NCBI GenBank assembly: GCA_001600055.1
Contig: BCIV01000003.1
Coordinates: forward strand, 377,162 to 441,161
DNA length: 64,000 nucleotides
Source: Filobasidium wieringae
Taxonomy: Eukaryota > Basidiomycota > Tremellomycetes > Filobasidiales > Filobasidiaceae
Direction: 5' to 3'
The position numbers and the translations under genes are program-made. The notes beneath the pieces are model-generated. The model saw only the letters and a program-made list of their open reading frames with translations. It made no database searches and had not been told where the DNA came from. Positions within the stretch are counted from its first letter, which is position 1. Every line of letters begins with the position of its first letter. Of the stretch, positions 36,636 to 49,548 are shown piece after piece.

Positions 36636-39231
36636 CTAGCGGTAACGAGCGAGCTTGGGGTGGGGAAGGATGACGTTCATAGCCTGGTCGTTCGCGTCAG
36701 CAAGTTCATGTCGAGATCCCCGAAAACAATCCACACAATACATACTGTGTCTATCACGGGGGTACAGCTCGATCTCGTCTTCCCCAAATTCCGATTCCCC
36801 AAGATCCTGTTCGACTCCCTCGATCAGCTCTGCGATCAAGGGATCACTATGCCTCTTCCTCTTCTTTCCAGATCCATGTGCTGCGGGTCCTCTTGCCTTT
36901 TTTGGTTTGGCCCACATGGTGGCCGCCTTACCGGTAGTACCTTGAGATGAGTCTACCAACGAAGCAGCATCCGGGTCTGCCTTTACTCGCTCTTCCTCTT
37001 GCTTTTGCAGAGCCAGCTCTTCCTTGCATTGTATACGCTGAGCTTTCATCTCGAATCCGAATTGCACTTCTTCTGGTGTATCTAGATTTTCACCCAAAGC
37101 TTCGTATTCCTCTTGAGAGAGGACGTTGAGCTTTGGCATTTGGTCCGGTCGATCTTCGTCTTCAAAGGGATTTCGCTGTTCAGGGTGTTCGAGGTAATGA
37201 TGTACGATGTAGAGGAAAGCCTTGGCTTTTTCTGAAGAACGAACAGGTATCGGCGTAAAGAGGGTCAAGAAGTTGATGTTGCTCGGATAATCGCTGAAGA
37301 ATTTCTCGTGTGCTGGGTCGGGTCGAAGCGCAAAAGAGAGGAGCATGTTACATATGGACGTCGATGGGACTTTTCCTGCCTCCAGCTGTTCGGTGAATTG
37401 GTCCAACGTCGATGGAAGGGTTTTACTATCTTCACCTTCCAGTAAGACGGCTTTGAGCATGATTTTGAGTCTGGGTGCGTCTGCAAGGTATAGCTTATCA
37501 GTAAAGTGCCCTCGATCGGCAATGCATGAGAATAGTCAACACACCTTGCAGCGCCCGTCTAGTGGCATTCGTTTTTTGCAAAGAAGGAATCGAGTGGTAT
37601 GATCTCAGCGTTGTTCGCATGAGCTACGATGGGGTCAATCAGCATTGTAAGCTATGCATTGAGCCAGTCTTTCGCAACTCACTGGATAGACTGCAGTGAA
37701 TCGCAAGGTACAGTCAAGTATCTGTCAGCCTTTGGCACTCTAAGAGTAGAGACAGCGCCAATACGTACAAGCAAAAGTAGTGTTGATCCTCCCCACATTG
37801 ATCTGCACAACAAGCTCAGATTAGATCGGTCGTCTTCCCATGCATGAACACTTTCAACTCACCAACAAACAAACTCTAGACAACCCCTCCTTCAACCCTT
37901 CGTAATTATCGACCTCCCCCTCATCCTCGCCTCCAGCCACACTCCCCTCATCCGCGACGGTGACCCCACTGACGCTCCCCGCCACGCTCCCCTCCCCCTT
38001 GACCCCCAGATCCATCCCGTTCAAAGCCGCCTCCTTTCTCCTCCGACTCGCTAGAGCCGCTGCGGTCCCTGCCTTGTTCTTCCCGGGTAAGATTCCCGGT
38101 TCCAACCCCAACAGAGCTTCTTTACTGGATTTCGTCGTCCGGGGGGAACCGGAGAGGGTGTAACAGTATAATTCGGAAAAGGTCATCTTGGTACCTTCGG
38201 GAACGGGACGTGGGTGGGATGGAATGGGAGGAGCGGTGAAAGCTTTGGTTTGATCGTTGAAGATGTATTCTAGGAAATCGTACTATCATCGCAAGACCAG
38301 GCCGATCAGTTTTCACTTGTCCCCTGGCTCTTGGAGACCTCTCGAATCGTACCTGTATATCCGCTCGGGTACACATCACACCATCTTCCTTCTTCATGAC
38401 GTGATACTGCGGTTGATTCTTTGTCACTCCGCCTTGACCCTGAACATGCCCAGCTTCTACCCCCTCACCCTCCGCTCCATTCGTAGTCAGACCTTTCTTT
38501 TTCTTTCCCCCACGCTTAGACGGGGTAGGAGCTGGACTATCGATTCCCCCTTCCCCTTGAGGAGCGTCGGTCCCGTTCGCAAGTACGGAATTTTGTTTCT
38601 TTTTACCTCTTGTCGATCCCCCCGTTGTCGTCGACCCTCGTTTCCGTTTTCCACCGGTCGGAATGGGGTTGTCGACAGGCTCATCCTCCATTATCTCGTC
38701 GAGCTCATCCTCCATCGTTCCCGCTGTAGGTGCATCTGCACTAGGATCACTGTTCTCAATCTCCAGAGTTTTGGGGTCGGGGATGGAATTGGTTACGGGA
38801 GTTTTCTTATTGTTAGGTTTCTTGCTATCGAGTTTCGTCACTTTCTTCCCGACTGAAGCTCGTTTCCCACCTCTCGTTCCCTTCCCCTTGGCTTGTAATA
38901 CCGGTGCATCCTTCTCATCTAGATCAGGAATACTTGGGGTTTCGGTCGGACGAAGGGAAGCGGCACTACTGGCCATCTGCATCAGACCACCAATAGCATC
39001 TGTCATCTCATCCGATATTGCGTTTGCTTGAATGACGGGTTCGACGTTCATTCCGTCTTGTGCTGGATCCTGACTCTCTCCTTCGTCCAAGCTGGATGGG
39101 TTTGTTGCAACCTCTGAACGTTCTGGCGAATCTAGATGAACAGGAGGATCCACATCCATCGCTTCCCCCTCCCCTTCATCCGGTCCGATCGTCGCCCAAG
39201 TAGGTCGAGATATTGTCGTAGGCGCAGCCAT
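36636..39231 (-). CDS. IES1: INO80 chromatin-remodelling complex subunit Ies1
   Basis: A subunit of the INO80 nucleosome remodeller. The ATG at 39231 starts MAAPTTISRPTWATIGPDEG; the longer open frame begins at a non-ATG codon. The N-terminal 260 residues are disordered and basic (SKRGGKKKKG, GGKRKRG), nuclear-signal-like. The conserved Ies1 blocks follow: CTRADIQYDFLEYIFND at about 38360-38280, TKMTFSELYCYTL, then LKAVLLEGEDSKTLPSTL and the RPDPAHEKFFSDYPSNINFL block near 37460-37270. The C-terminus contains a long charged segment, KKRKRHSDPLIAEL, and ends DRHSMYCVDCFRGSRHELAD. Introns were seen near 38360, 37860-37500 and 37460. Assignment rests on the ordered family blocks. Confidence 0.82.
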
Positions 39232-39769
39232 GTTCCGATCCGTCGATCTCCTCGTCAAGACCGGTTTTCTCCGAATACGCCTGGTAGTAAGAACGAAACG
39301 TTGCTGTTCTTTCGAATTATGGGGATACCGATGCGCAGCTCGAGGGATGATTACGATTACGATATTACGAAGTTTATTCTGAGAAGAGAGCGAGCCCGGT
39401 GTTGATTATTATATGGTGGCAGGCGTTAGTGATAATAGAAGGTAGGCCTGATGAGGATATTAGAGTAGGAGTGGTAGCATTGCAGGTTGGAGAGGGAGCG
39501 ATGTCGTCGGTGGTGACAGTTGTATCGGTGGTATCGGCGCCATGTCATGTTCGCTGCGGCTACGTTTCCTGGTTGGCCCGGTCGACTCGAGCTCGATTCA
39601 CGCAAACGCGCAGATCCGTCTTTCGTCTATCCTCTCACATCATTCTTCCACTTCAACAGCAATCTCAATCCATATGGCTACAATTCACCTCACCTCCTTC
39701 TCTTACAACTGTCAGAATCAATCTCGGGACCATTCCGTTCCGTTCCACCTGCACATCGCATACCTCACC
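39232..39769. promoter_or_regulatory. IES1 promoter and PCS60 3' flank
   Basis: About 540 bp between two minus-strand genes, presumably the IES1 promoter. No gene is seen. Confidence 0.4.
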
Positions 39770-41943
39770 TCACAACTTGCTCTGACGCCTCTTCTTTGCC
39801 TTTTCAGCTTCTTCCTTGACAAACTGATCACGAACGTGTCTTCTCTGAATCTTCCCAGTAGCCGTCCTACAGCGACGCAAAACAAGGACAGAAAAGAAAT
39901 ACTCTTTCTCGTCAGATCCGCCACTCCATCGCGTCTCGCAAACAAACGCCAGACGTACTTTGGGATACTTTTCGCCAAAATGATCCTCTCTGGGATCTTG
40001 AACTTGGCGATCTTGCCCTCCAACGCTCCCTTGAGTTCCTTTTCGATCTCGGCGTCGTCTTTCCCCTTGGTATCCTTGATCACCACCGCCGCCCAAACCT
40101 TTTCTCCGTACTTTTCATCCGCCACTCCAAACGTCACGGCTTCCCCTACAGAGGGGAGCGCGAGGATGGCGGAGTCGAGTTCGATAGGGGAGATCTTTTC
40201 TCCTCCTCTATTGATCAACTATGTAGTCAAAGATCAACCCGAATCAATCATCAACTGATCCTCAATGTAAGGCTTCTCACTCACCTCCTTCAATCGACCA
40301 GTAAGAACCAAATACCCTTCCTCAGTCAAATACCCCTCATCCCCGGTCCTGAACCATCTCATCTCCCTCTTCCCCTTCCCCTCCTCCTCATCAGCAGGCC
40401 AATACCCCTCCTTATTAGCCTTTTCATTATTGATATAACCCCCCGTAACGTTTTTCCCACGGATACAAACCTCTCCCCTCCCCTTCTCTCCCTTTTCCGT
40501 CACCTCCTTTCCCGTCTCGCTGTTCCTGATACTCAACCCCACACCCTGAGGGATCCCGACACTTCCAGGGTATCGGGGTCCGTTTTTGGGAAGAGGGGAG
40601 GCGGTCATTTGATGAGCCGCTTCCGACATTGCGTAGGCTTCTAGGACGGGGGCTTTGAACGTCTTTTCTAGATTATGGAAGACCGTAGGGGAGAGCGAGG
40701 AGGAGCACGATCGGATGAACCGAATCGAGGGTAGCGGGTTAGGGAGAGGGGAGTTGAGAAGGATCGAATGGATCGTAGGGACTAGAAAGAGCAAATCATC
40801 ATCGATTAAAATCATCTTCTGGCATGACTCGATTGATTTACTTACCAGCAGTGTACCAAGTACAACCTTCCCCAATGAAATCCTTCCAAAAGCTCCCCGC
40901 ACTGAATTTCGTAGGAATCACAATCCCCGATCCAGCTAGCAAAGGAGCCAACAACCCAGCGACCAATCCATGGACTGTACGTATTCCAGAGGTTTGGCAA
41001 TTGACAAAGCAGATACACACTGGCGAGACTTACCATGGAAGAGAGGCATCACGAGGAGCCCTTTATCCTTGGGAGTGAATTCATAAGTGGACACGATGTT
41101 GCGCATGGTGGTCATGATGTTCAAATGAGTCAGCGGGACAGCTGTATTGAGGAGAGTAAAGGTCATTAATTGTACGAGATGAGAAGGGTACAACATAGTG
41201 CACACCTTTAGGTCGACCAGTCGTTCCGCTCTGTCGAATACAAGAATCGATCAGCGAGGTTATCGATCATCTCGAGATTCTGAATTCTGACGTACGGTAT
41301 GAAGGACCAAAGCCACATCCTGTTCTTCCACGGGTCCCGAAACGGATTGATTCTTATTCGCGATCCCACCCTCCGCACCTTTCCCTGCCTGATCGATGAG
41401 CTTGTAGTCGGGAGGTTGAGCGGCTTTGTCCATTCGGGTAGTCTCTTTGACAGAACCGTTTCCTCCAGAAGAAGAAGGATCGAAGATGGTCTTCAGGTCG
41501 ATCTTCGGTTGACCGTTCCCGCTCGAGCTGAGAGTTACGGTGACGACCTTGACTTTACATTTCTTAGCCGCCTTGATCGTAGGTCTCTCATCACCCGCTT
41601 CGTCTCCCTTGACAAGCAAGACGCTCGATTTCGTATCGTTCAAGTAGAACTCGATCTCGTCCTGAGAGTAAGCCGGGTTAAGAGGAGCAGAGACTGCCCG
41701 GATCCAACCAGTCGCTAAGAATCCTCCGACGAATTCTAGCGAGTTCACCAGGGAGAGGGAAACGACTTGTCCCCCTGAGACACCTATCTGCTTCAACTCC
41801 TGAGAAAACGAGTCGACAAACTGAGCAAGCTGGGCGTATGTGAGGTGGAGAGGAGGATTGCTGGGAATGGTGACGGCTCGAGCCTCGGAGTTGGCCGATG
41901 GAGATATCGAGGTGAGCAGAGTGTGGAAGTTGAGCGATGTCAT
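39770..41943 (-). CDS. PCS60: Peroxisomal AMP-forming acyl-CoA ligase Pcs60 (oxalyl-CoA synthetase type)
   Basis: An ANL-superfamily enzyme that activates a carboxylate with ATP and CoA. Yeast Pcs60 and plant AAE3 use oxalate, and that is the likely substrate here by family. The ATG at 41943 opens MTSLNFHTLL. Motifs in order: the P-loop HTSGTTGRPKAVPLTH (joined across two introns near 41300-41205), the EAYAMSEAAHQM adenylate-binding block, WFRTGDEGYL with the ribose-binding Asp, and the C-terminal domain hinge GRLKE joined to LINRGGEKISPIELD. The catalytic Lys is expected in TATGKIQRR. The last three residues are Ser-Lys-Leu, a perfect peroxisomal targeting signal type 1, reached only when the last intron is removed. 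Length is about 590 residues, slightly longer than yeast (543). Confidence 0.93.
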
Positions 41944-42173
41944 GGTAGATAGGTATAGTGATGCAGTGTGACCTGATGTATAGTATACAGTCTAAGAATC
42001 TGAGAAGAGCAGGAGATGGAGGAACAGTCGATAAGCTCGTGCTCACGCAGAGCGAATGAGTGAGCGCAGCGGGATGATGACGACAGCAATCGACATGTGA
42101 AACACGCCGCACAACTGCGCAATCTCGAAAGCCATCACAACATGGTATATACATCGTACCCCTACTCCCCCTC

Positions 42174-43807
42174 TCATCCTTCCTGTCCGTCTCTGTCGAT
42201 AGCCATCATCTCCCTGACATACCCCTCCTGCAAAAACCCCCACCTTTCCTCTTCTCCTTCAAACGGACCATCCGTCACTCCCATACTCAGTCCGACCCCC
42301 GGTTCAAACTTGATCCTCCATAAAACCGGTCGAGGTAGAATTTCGTCATTATCTACCGATGAACCGGGTGGGATCGGATCAGAAGGTAAGATTTCACGCA
42401 TGATGGTTGATGCCAGAAGCTCAAACGTCTTCAGACAATGTGAAGCGTTCCAGAGTGGATTATGTGGACTTCTTTGCCGTACTCTACAAATCAAGAATTC
42501 GTCAGGTATCGTTCCGCGAGCACGCAAGCAAGAAGAATAAGAACGAACATTTCTGGGATCTTCAACGTTTCAAATCGCTCAACATGCTGAACGATACCTC
42601 CCTTGTCCCTAAATCCTACTTCGATCGTCTATATAAAAATGATATACTGATCAGAGACCCATCACCGATGCCTCTCTGTTCCACGCGTACTTACAGGTAT
42701 CCCAAGCAAAACCGATTGAGCCCAATGTTTCATCAACTTGCTGCTTCCCATCGAGGAAATCCCGATGAGCAAGAATCATCCAGACATTGCCACATCGTCT
42801 TACCGATCGAAATTCATCTGACCACGTGAATCTTGTATGATCATATTCGTCTTCAATTCCACCCCGTTATCCATCGATTTCCTCCATTCCCCTGTGAAGA
42901 GCCCGAACGCATGTATCAGCGAAACGTATCCAAATCAAGCTGAGATCGAGATGATTTCCGGCTGACCTTCGAAGCAATCAACTTCCCCGCCCATGAACAG
43001 TCTACAGGCTCCGATTTTACTCTTGACGATCGCACACCATTGTTGATTCGTATTGACGTTCATATCCTCGGTCCATTCCCTAGTACGTCTTCGAGGCGTG
43101 GCTGACGATGTTGAAGGAGGGTAGGGCACGGTGGAGTACGATTCATAAGCATAACCGTAATAGCTGAATCTCGCCGTCCTCGGGTCGGAATCTTGTTTCA
43201 TCCTATCTCCTCACAAGCTCAGTCAGGATTTGAATAAGAAGATCCTCTTGACCAGATGAGAGGCTCACCTAGCGAGTCGCTTTTCGAGGGGATTGTGGTC
43301 CTCTAGATAAACGTTCCCGTTGAATGCTAGTGCGTTCATCTCCCATCCATCTCGGTCGGTGTATGGCGCGGTCAACAGACTGTTCTGTCCGTAGTACAGT
43401 TCCGAGTTCACGTTAGTACATCAACGCCCTGATCTCATGGCCAGACAATCAGGTTTCAATAAGAGAGGGCAAACTAACCGAGTGAACATTCCTCTCCAGC
43501 TTATCAACCCTTGTTTCTTCAGTCCTCCTTTCCGCAAAGCATATCTCTGTAGACCTTCACAAAGCCCATCCAGGTGTTCTTCAACCCTTGGATCCCTCTC
43601 TATTCTGCTCTCGAACCCGTTATTCAAGTCGCATCCGAGAGGAGGAGACGAGTAGTACGCTAATGGTGCGGTCCCATGTGCGATCTCTCGAGAGGGCAGG
43701 TGAGAATAGGTTTCGAGGAGATGAGGAAGTTGGTATCCCGGTATAGAGGTCAAAGGGGCTCCGGGAGGTGGAAGACGCGGGATCCGGACGGTGTGTGGGG
43801 TGGACAT
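42174..43807 (-). CDS. RAI1: Decapping/NAD-cap and pyrophosphohydrolase Rai1/DXO family protein
   Basis: Removes faulty 5' caps from RNA and partners the nuclear exonuclease Rat1. The ATG at 43807 gives MSTPHTVRIPRLPPPGAP; an in-frame GTG upstream is ignored. Family blocks: GFESRIERDP, LEDHNPLEKRL, the catalytic GGEVDCFEG (about 42985-42965) and, after an intron, VELKTNM (about 42878), which together hold the acidic metal ligands and the Lys of the Rai1/DXO active site. Then follow QSVLLGIP joined to TIEVGFRDKGGIV and the C-terminal LWNASHCLKTFELL. The stop is at 42174. About 430 residues over at least six exons, normal for fungi. The divergent spacer on its right is shared with the PNPOx-like gene. 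Confidence 0.92.
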
Positions 43808-44315
43808 GATTCCCGTACGTATCGGAATGCCAGTCGTCCGGAAATATGGCCAGGATATGTCTGCGTTGTCGAGAATGTGAGAGACATGCACGACCTCTCT
43901 ACTCCCTGAGCCTCACAACTAGTGAAGCACTCTATCGATCAACATCTAGCATCACGTGACACCTCGGGACAGGGTCGTGATATATTGCGAGTAGGAGGGG
44001 CGGCAAGAAAGGAAATGTCAACCATTGTTGCCCGAATCTTGCGGCTGATCGGTGGCATTCTCTGGATATAGTGACGATTCAGAGTGTCGGCTTCGTGAGT
44101 ATCGACATCTGTGGCACTACTACCTGTAGCAGCACTCTTAGACGAGCAGCGATAAGAGGTGGTGAAATTGCATACGATTTCGCATACCAGCTCAACGGCC
44201 AACACCGATCAGTAGCTTCAGACTAGTAGTAGTAGTGTACCTGCTAATCTGCTAACATAAGTAGAAGGACTGTCTCTGTACTTTCACTCCCACTCTTCGT
44301 TCACAATCACCCATC
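43808..44315. promoter_or_regulatory. Divergent promoter of RAI1 and the PNPOx-like gene
   Basis: About 500 bp between two divergent start codons. No gene or clear element is seen; a short repeat of TAG/TAC triplets lies near 44222-44240. Confidence 0.4.
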
Positions 44316-45109
44316 ATGTCAGACTTACCAGGCTGGTACCAAGATATTCAGGGTGCTCTTGATGATCCTCGAACCCGTGGCTCCCGTAAGTGCGTCTCGA
44401 CCCTTCGGAACTCGAACCATCTAGATCGACATTCCGTTCGCAGTCACGTTCGCCTTAGCCACCTTATCCCAAGATGGCACGCTCCCAGAAGTCCGTCACA
44501 TCGGTCTCAGAGAACTACAAGTCTTTTCCGAAGCAACATCGTCTGGGGGAGAACGACCGGGTTGTCGATTAATCTTCACTACCGATTACCGGACGCCTAA
44601 AGTTCAAGAATTATTGGTCCATCCGGAATGTTCAATGACCACCTGGGTACCGGAGTTGTTGCTCCAGATCAGGATCAAAGCCGTGGCCAAGATTGTGCAT
44701 CCCGGAGGTACGGATGAAGAATGGGAAGAGTACCGTAAGATTCTATTTGATTCTGCTACGATGAGGGATCGGATAAGAGCTTGGCATGCGAATCCCGCTC
44801 CGGGATTGAAGTGGGATTCCGTTGAAGATGTGCACAAGGAGAATTGGATGATGGCTTTAGGTGTGCCCGATGTGAGTCGGGAAGCACAACTACAGATCAC
44901 GAGCATTTCTGATCATTCCCTTGTCATAGCAAACCACCAGTCCAGATACGAAGAGACGATACGACGATGCTCTTTCAAACTTCGCTCTAATGGTGTTCAC
45001 ACCGCGAGAAGTCGATGTCGTCAGAATGGTCGCAACGGGATTCGACAGTCGGATACATTGGAAACGTTCGTCGGAAGGTCAATGGGAAAACACAAAGTTG
45101 GTCCCATAA
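44316..45109 (+). CDS. Pyridoxamine 5'-phosphate oxidase-like FMN-binding protein (Alr4036 type)
   Basis: A small flavin-binding split-barrel protein. Three exons close in frame: from the ATG (MSDLPGWYQDIQGALDDPRT) to a GTAAGT donor near 44383, then TFALATLSQDGTLPEVRHIG through to GVPD near 44870, then QTTSPDTKRRYDDALSNFAL to TAA at 45107-45109. The barrel strands with VRHIGLRELQVF, CRLIFTTDYRTPKVQ and ECSMTTWVPELLLQIRIKAV match the pyridoxamine-phosphate oxidase-like Alr4036 family. The C-terminal TPREVDVVRMVATG and SRIHWKRS are also typical. About 225 residues. It may bind FMN but the reaction is unknown; true PdxH is a different branch. Confidence 0.85.
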
Positions 45110-45261
45110 AGCTCACGTCCGAGCAGGATCGGGAAGGTGTATGTACATGTATCGTGTATCGAGCATAATAATGGTTACAGTCTTTATCGATTGAATCCCC
45201 TTATTCAGTCAAAACAGTAGCTGAGAGAAATGACAAGATATGACCATCAGCATTTTGCATT

Positions 45262-48200
45262 CTACCGCACGACTCTTTCATACTCACGTTCCCTAGACTT
45301 GGTATGGTGAGGCATCAATCGAGTCTTGATCCCGTTCTTCATCCACTTGACAGTCCTATAAGGAGCGAACTGAGCCTTTCCACGTCCACGAGCAAGCAAC
45401 TGCCTCTCGTGAGCCGTGTCGATGGCCTTTTGTTCCTTCTTGTCAATATGACCGTCGTCCATCGCATGACTGTTCTTCTCAGCGAGCTCAGCTTCACCTT
45501 CAACTATTACCAGCAATGTTGTGTATCAGCCAAAGTTCGTGCCCAAAAAGGGAGTGGGATTCAACTTACTTCGGCTATAAATAGAGACCAAGTACAGAGA
45601 GCGAGAGATACAACAGGGGAATGTTCAGCACTGTATAGAAGCATAACATGAAGATCAAGACTGACTCGTATGCCTCCAAAGCGTGTCGTCTAGCTCCGGA
45701 AAGGGACTCCCTGAGTGCCTCATGATCGAGATCCAGACCGGACGACAACTTGAGCACAACTGTCATCCAACCGACCAATTCAAAGTCGTGATGCTCAGCG
45801 GTCTGGTCATTGATGGCGTTCTGCCTCAAGTTGACGAGATCGGGTCCGGTGAATATGGGCAGCTTCACGCTCTGCTCGACATCATCAGTCAGATCCTGAA
45901 GCCAGAGGACAGCGATGGCGGCAGGTGTGCCTTTTCCGATGAGACTCTTCAAGCCTCCCTTCGATCCCAGTTCAAATACGGCAGAGGAAGAGTACCTCGA
46001 GTAGATGGGCATGCGAAGATCCTCGCTCTCCCAGAACATCGACTGGCCGTGCACTTCCGCATCCTTCTTGGGCAGTACCTCCTGGCTGTCCGAAGTTTTG
46101 ATGGTGAGAGCAGTTCCGGAAGAGGGGAAGCTGTCACGGTGCTCAGACTCGATGTCGACCTGTACGTCACCGACTTCTAGTGTACCAGTTGACCATCCTC
46201 GCATGTTCTTGGCGAAACGCGTCTGCATTCCACGGAATCCCAGACTGACATTGAGCTTTCCGAAACCTTGACCCTCCGTGATTGCCCATCTATGTTGAAT
46301 GGTCAGTAAAAGACGAAAAGCAGGAAAGACGGAGCATCAACTCACGTGCTTGTGACAGAAGACGCCTCAGAGAAGATCTCTGCAGCTCTCAACGAGATGA
46401 CACCAAGAATGGGGTCGTTCTCACGAAGCCTACTATCTCTGACGACAATCCTGATGACAGTATCCCTGAAGTCTCGACAGAACACTTCCATGGGAGCTTC
46501 CCAGAAGGGGTTCGTGGAATATTGCTTGACTCGGGTCTTGAACACAAGATCGTCGTTGACGATGACCTCACAGTAGGCACTAGGAAGGTTATCGTTCTGC
46601 TCGCTTGGGTTATCGGTATCCTGACCGGCTTCACCCTCGCGCTCGCCCGTACGTCCCTTCAAGTTTTGTCTCTCAACATTGATGGCGTGGTGGATGGTAA
46701 CGTTCAATACTCCCGATGGGAATTCGGGGTCGGGTCGAGTCTTCAAGATATCGGGAGGAGGAGGGGGCAGATCCTTCTTGGCAGGGTTGGGCGCGGCATC
46801 GTTGGGGAGCATTTCCATTTCGGGCGCGGTCTTGGAGGGCTGAGCGGGCTGTTGCTTCTGCTCTTCCTCGGTCAAGCCACGCTCGAGTTCCTTCTTGAGA
46901 GGAGCCTTTTCAAAGTAACCGATACTCCAGTGCAATTTCCCACTCATATCGTCGGCATCCTCGAAACCCATAAGGGCATCTTCTCGACGATGCATCTCGT
47001 TGGGCGATGACATGAGTTCAGCAACAGGGATTTTGATACGTCCAACAAGGTCACTGCGAGAACCGGAAGATCGTAAACTCGGCGCACGGTCAAGCGGAAG
47101 AATCAGGAACCTACTCGGCAGTCCGCTTATCAGAGTCCCACAACATCGCAGACAGATCCTCCTTTGACCTGACTTCGTCCATGGTGACCAACAGCACGGC
47201 GGTCTCTTCCCAAACAGGGTTGAGATCTCCCAAGATGATTCGAGTGGAATAGAGCGGTTTACCGAACTGACGGAGTGCAAGTCAGTATCTCAGGACCGGG
47301 CGGGCGTCACGAGGGAAAGACTCATACCTTGGCATATGCAAGAACCACATAAGGATCAGACTTTCCATCGGAATCTTGAGCAGACAAGTTTTCAGCGTAG
47401 TGAATAGTGATGACGAAAACTCCGATGGCAGTGGTATCTAACGAAACGAACGCGGCGAGTTCCATCAACGATCATGCACCCTGATGCGCTTCAGATCCAC
47501 TTACCACCCAAAGTAGCTCCGGTGAGCATTTCCTTCAAGTTGAGCGTCATCGACTTGGGAGCACAGAGTTCGGCCGTTCCAGCAGCGATAGCCATCTTGA
47601 CGAAATTAGAGATCACTGTACGATCGCGTGTGAGTTTGGAACGCGAGTACCACGAGGACAAGCACGCCAAAGCTTACTAGGCAAGTCCAAGACGTTGGGC
47701 AATTTCTTGCTCATTGGGATAGCGCTGACCTCGACATGGGGTACCCCACAGAGAGCGAAAGTGAGCTATCGACAGGACGATGCGTCAGCTATCGTCCACG
47801 CAGTCCCGACCCGAGGAGACGACTCACGTTTCGAACATATGGGAATTCCTGAATCATCTGACACCTGAGTCGAACGGTTCCCGCGATACCCTCGACCTGG
47901 ATCCAGATAGGGATAGGCAAGTGGAACCAATCGTAAGCTCCCAAGAAGAACTCGATGAGCAAGCTGGTGGGAGAAAACAGGCACGATGAGCTTGCGGTGG
48001 ACGAGTCTAGCCGTAGTGAACAGTGAGAAACGCTTACTGGATGTTCTTGGATTTAGAGTCCGACTTGTTGCTATCGACAGACGAGTAGGCGAACGCGATT
48101 TCAAAGTTGTAGTAACTGTCAAAACGAGAGTGTACCATCAGCGACAGAGACGATGCAACCGAATGACGACCCAAGTACGTACTCTCCAGCTTCATCTTCC

Positions 48201-49548
48201 TCGACGGTCTTTCCGGCAGTATCCTTGCTCTTGGCAGAACTGTCCCCCTTGTTGATCCAATGCTTCTTAGGCCAACCGGGACTACCCTGTTCGTCCGCCA
48301 AAGCTCGGATGGACAAGATCCTCAAGGGGTTGGTTCCTTGTCCGATATCGCTTATCCTGACCGCGTCGACGATCCCGGGGAGGGATTGTTGCATGATATC
48401 CTCCACCATGTCTGCTACGGAGATGAACATTGCGGGGTCTACCAGACCCCAGAAGAGCTTGATGAGGTTGTTGAGCCATTCGACTGATTCGGGAGTAGGA
48501 GGGGAGTAGATTTCTCCTCGTTGACGGTGCATGTCGTAGCGGATCTAAAGGAAAATTCAAAAAATTCAATCTCGACTGATGTACGACCTCCATCCGTGCG
48601 CGCACTCACCTCGTCGATCTCGGCCTCCAGACCTCTACTGATGAAGCTGACAAGCGTGACCAACACGGCCCCGACGGTTCCACAGATGAAACTGTTCCTA
48701 ACGAATCTCCAAAATCCATGCCCGAATGCGGTAAAGAGCCAAATCAATCCCATCCCTACAGCACAGGCTACTCCTAGTAATTGGATCTTGTGTTGGAGGT
48801 AGTTGAGTTTGGCAGGACGAGGGGGAGGGAAGGGATGAAGCAAGACGTTGGAGGGTTTGATGGCGGGTCGAGCGGCGTCGAAATCCTTGGGGTCGGCGTC
48901 TTTGATGATGACCTCTCCGCCGGTGGTAGGATCACGGACCTACGTATGAGTTGGCAGCACGATCAAGAATGGTCCGGCGAGTTGCTGTTCAGGCTCATGA
49001 CTTACACGTCGTTCACCCTTGGGTCCCTTTTTGTTACGAGTGATGGGATCCTCCTTGTTGGCGTTCATCTGGTTCATCATCTGTTCCTTCTCCTGTTGAC
49101 CCTCGCTCTTCTCCTTTCCCGTGATCTTCCTCTTACTGGGAGTCTTTTCGTTCGCAGCAGGTCCTTCTCCCCCGTGAGCGCTCTTGCTGGGGGTCCGATC
49201 ATGTCGAGTCCCATGGTTCACATGCGTTCGATCGGTCTCTACAGAACCCCTGGACTGCTCGGATCGAAGACGATCCTCTTCCTCCCTCTGTTGACGAACA
49301 CGGATGGCTTCGAGTTGTTGCTGATACTGCTCTGCCTCCTTCTCGTGTTGAATCTTCTCCTCCCTGTATCCCTGAACGGTCGGGGCGGGGTGATTGTAGG
49401 CGTACCCTGATCCGTAGACTCTCGAAGGAGGAGCTGTGTGATGGGAGGGACGAGGGAGTCAGTCTTGCGTATGTGATCACTCGACTGATCAGAGTCGCGA
49501 CTCACCTTCGGGAAGATCTGGCAATTCAGGTTCGTGTGTTCTCGACAT
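45262..49548 (-). CDS. SMP- and C2-domain membrane-contact protein (Mug190/tricalbin group)
   Basis: A likely ER-anchored lipid-transfer/tether protein. The ATG at 49548 gives MSRTHEPELPDLPE, then a charged cytosolic region with coiled-coil character. Two hydrophobic helices follow (LLGVACAVGMGLIWLFTAF and FICGTVGAVLVTLVSFISRG, about 48790-48610). The SMP lipid-binding domain begins ESVEWLNNLIKLFWGLVDP and covers about 48500-47690. The first C2 domain starts around TTAIGVFVITIHYAENLS (about 47450) and includes DSDGKSDPYVV; the second includes SAYCEVIVNDDLVFKTRVKQ (46590-46340). The C-terminal part has another hydrophobic segment (SVLIFMLCFYTVLNIPLLYL, near 45650) and a basic end. The order matches fungal Mug190-like proteins rather than classical three-C2 tricalbins. 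About 1,150 residues. Confidence 0.85.

Noticed and set aside
44360..44400. tRNA B-box-like CTCGAACCC
   Set aside because: It lies inside exon 1 of the PNPOx-like gene and no cloverleaf can be formed around it.
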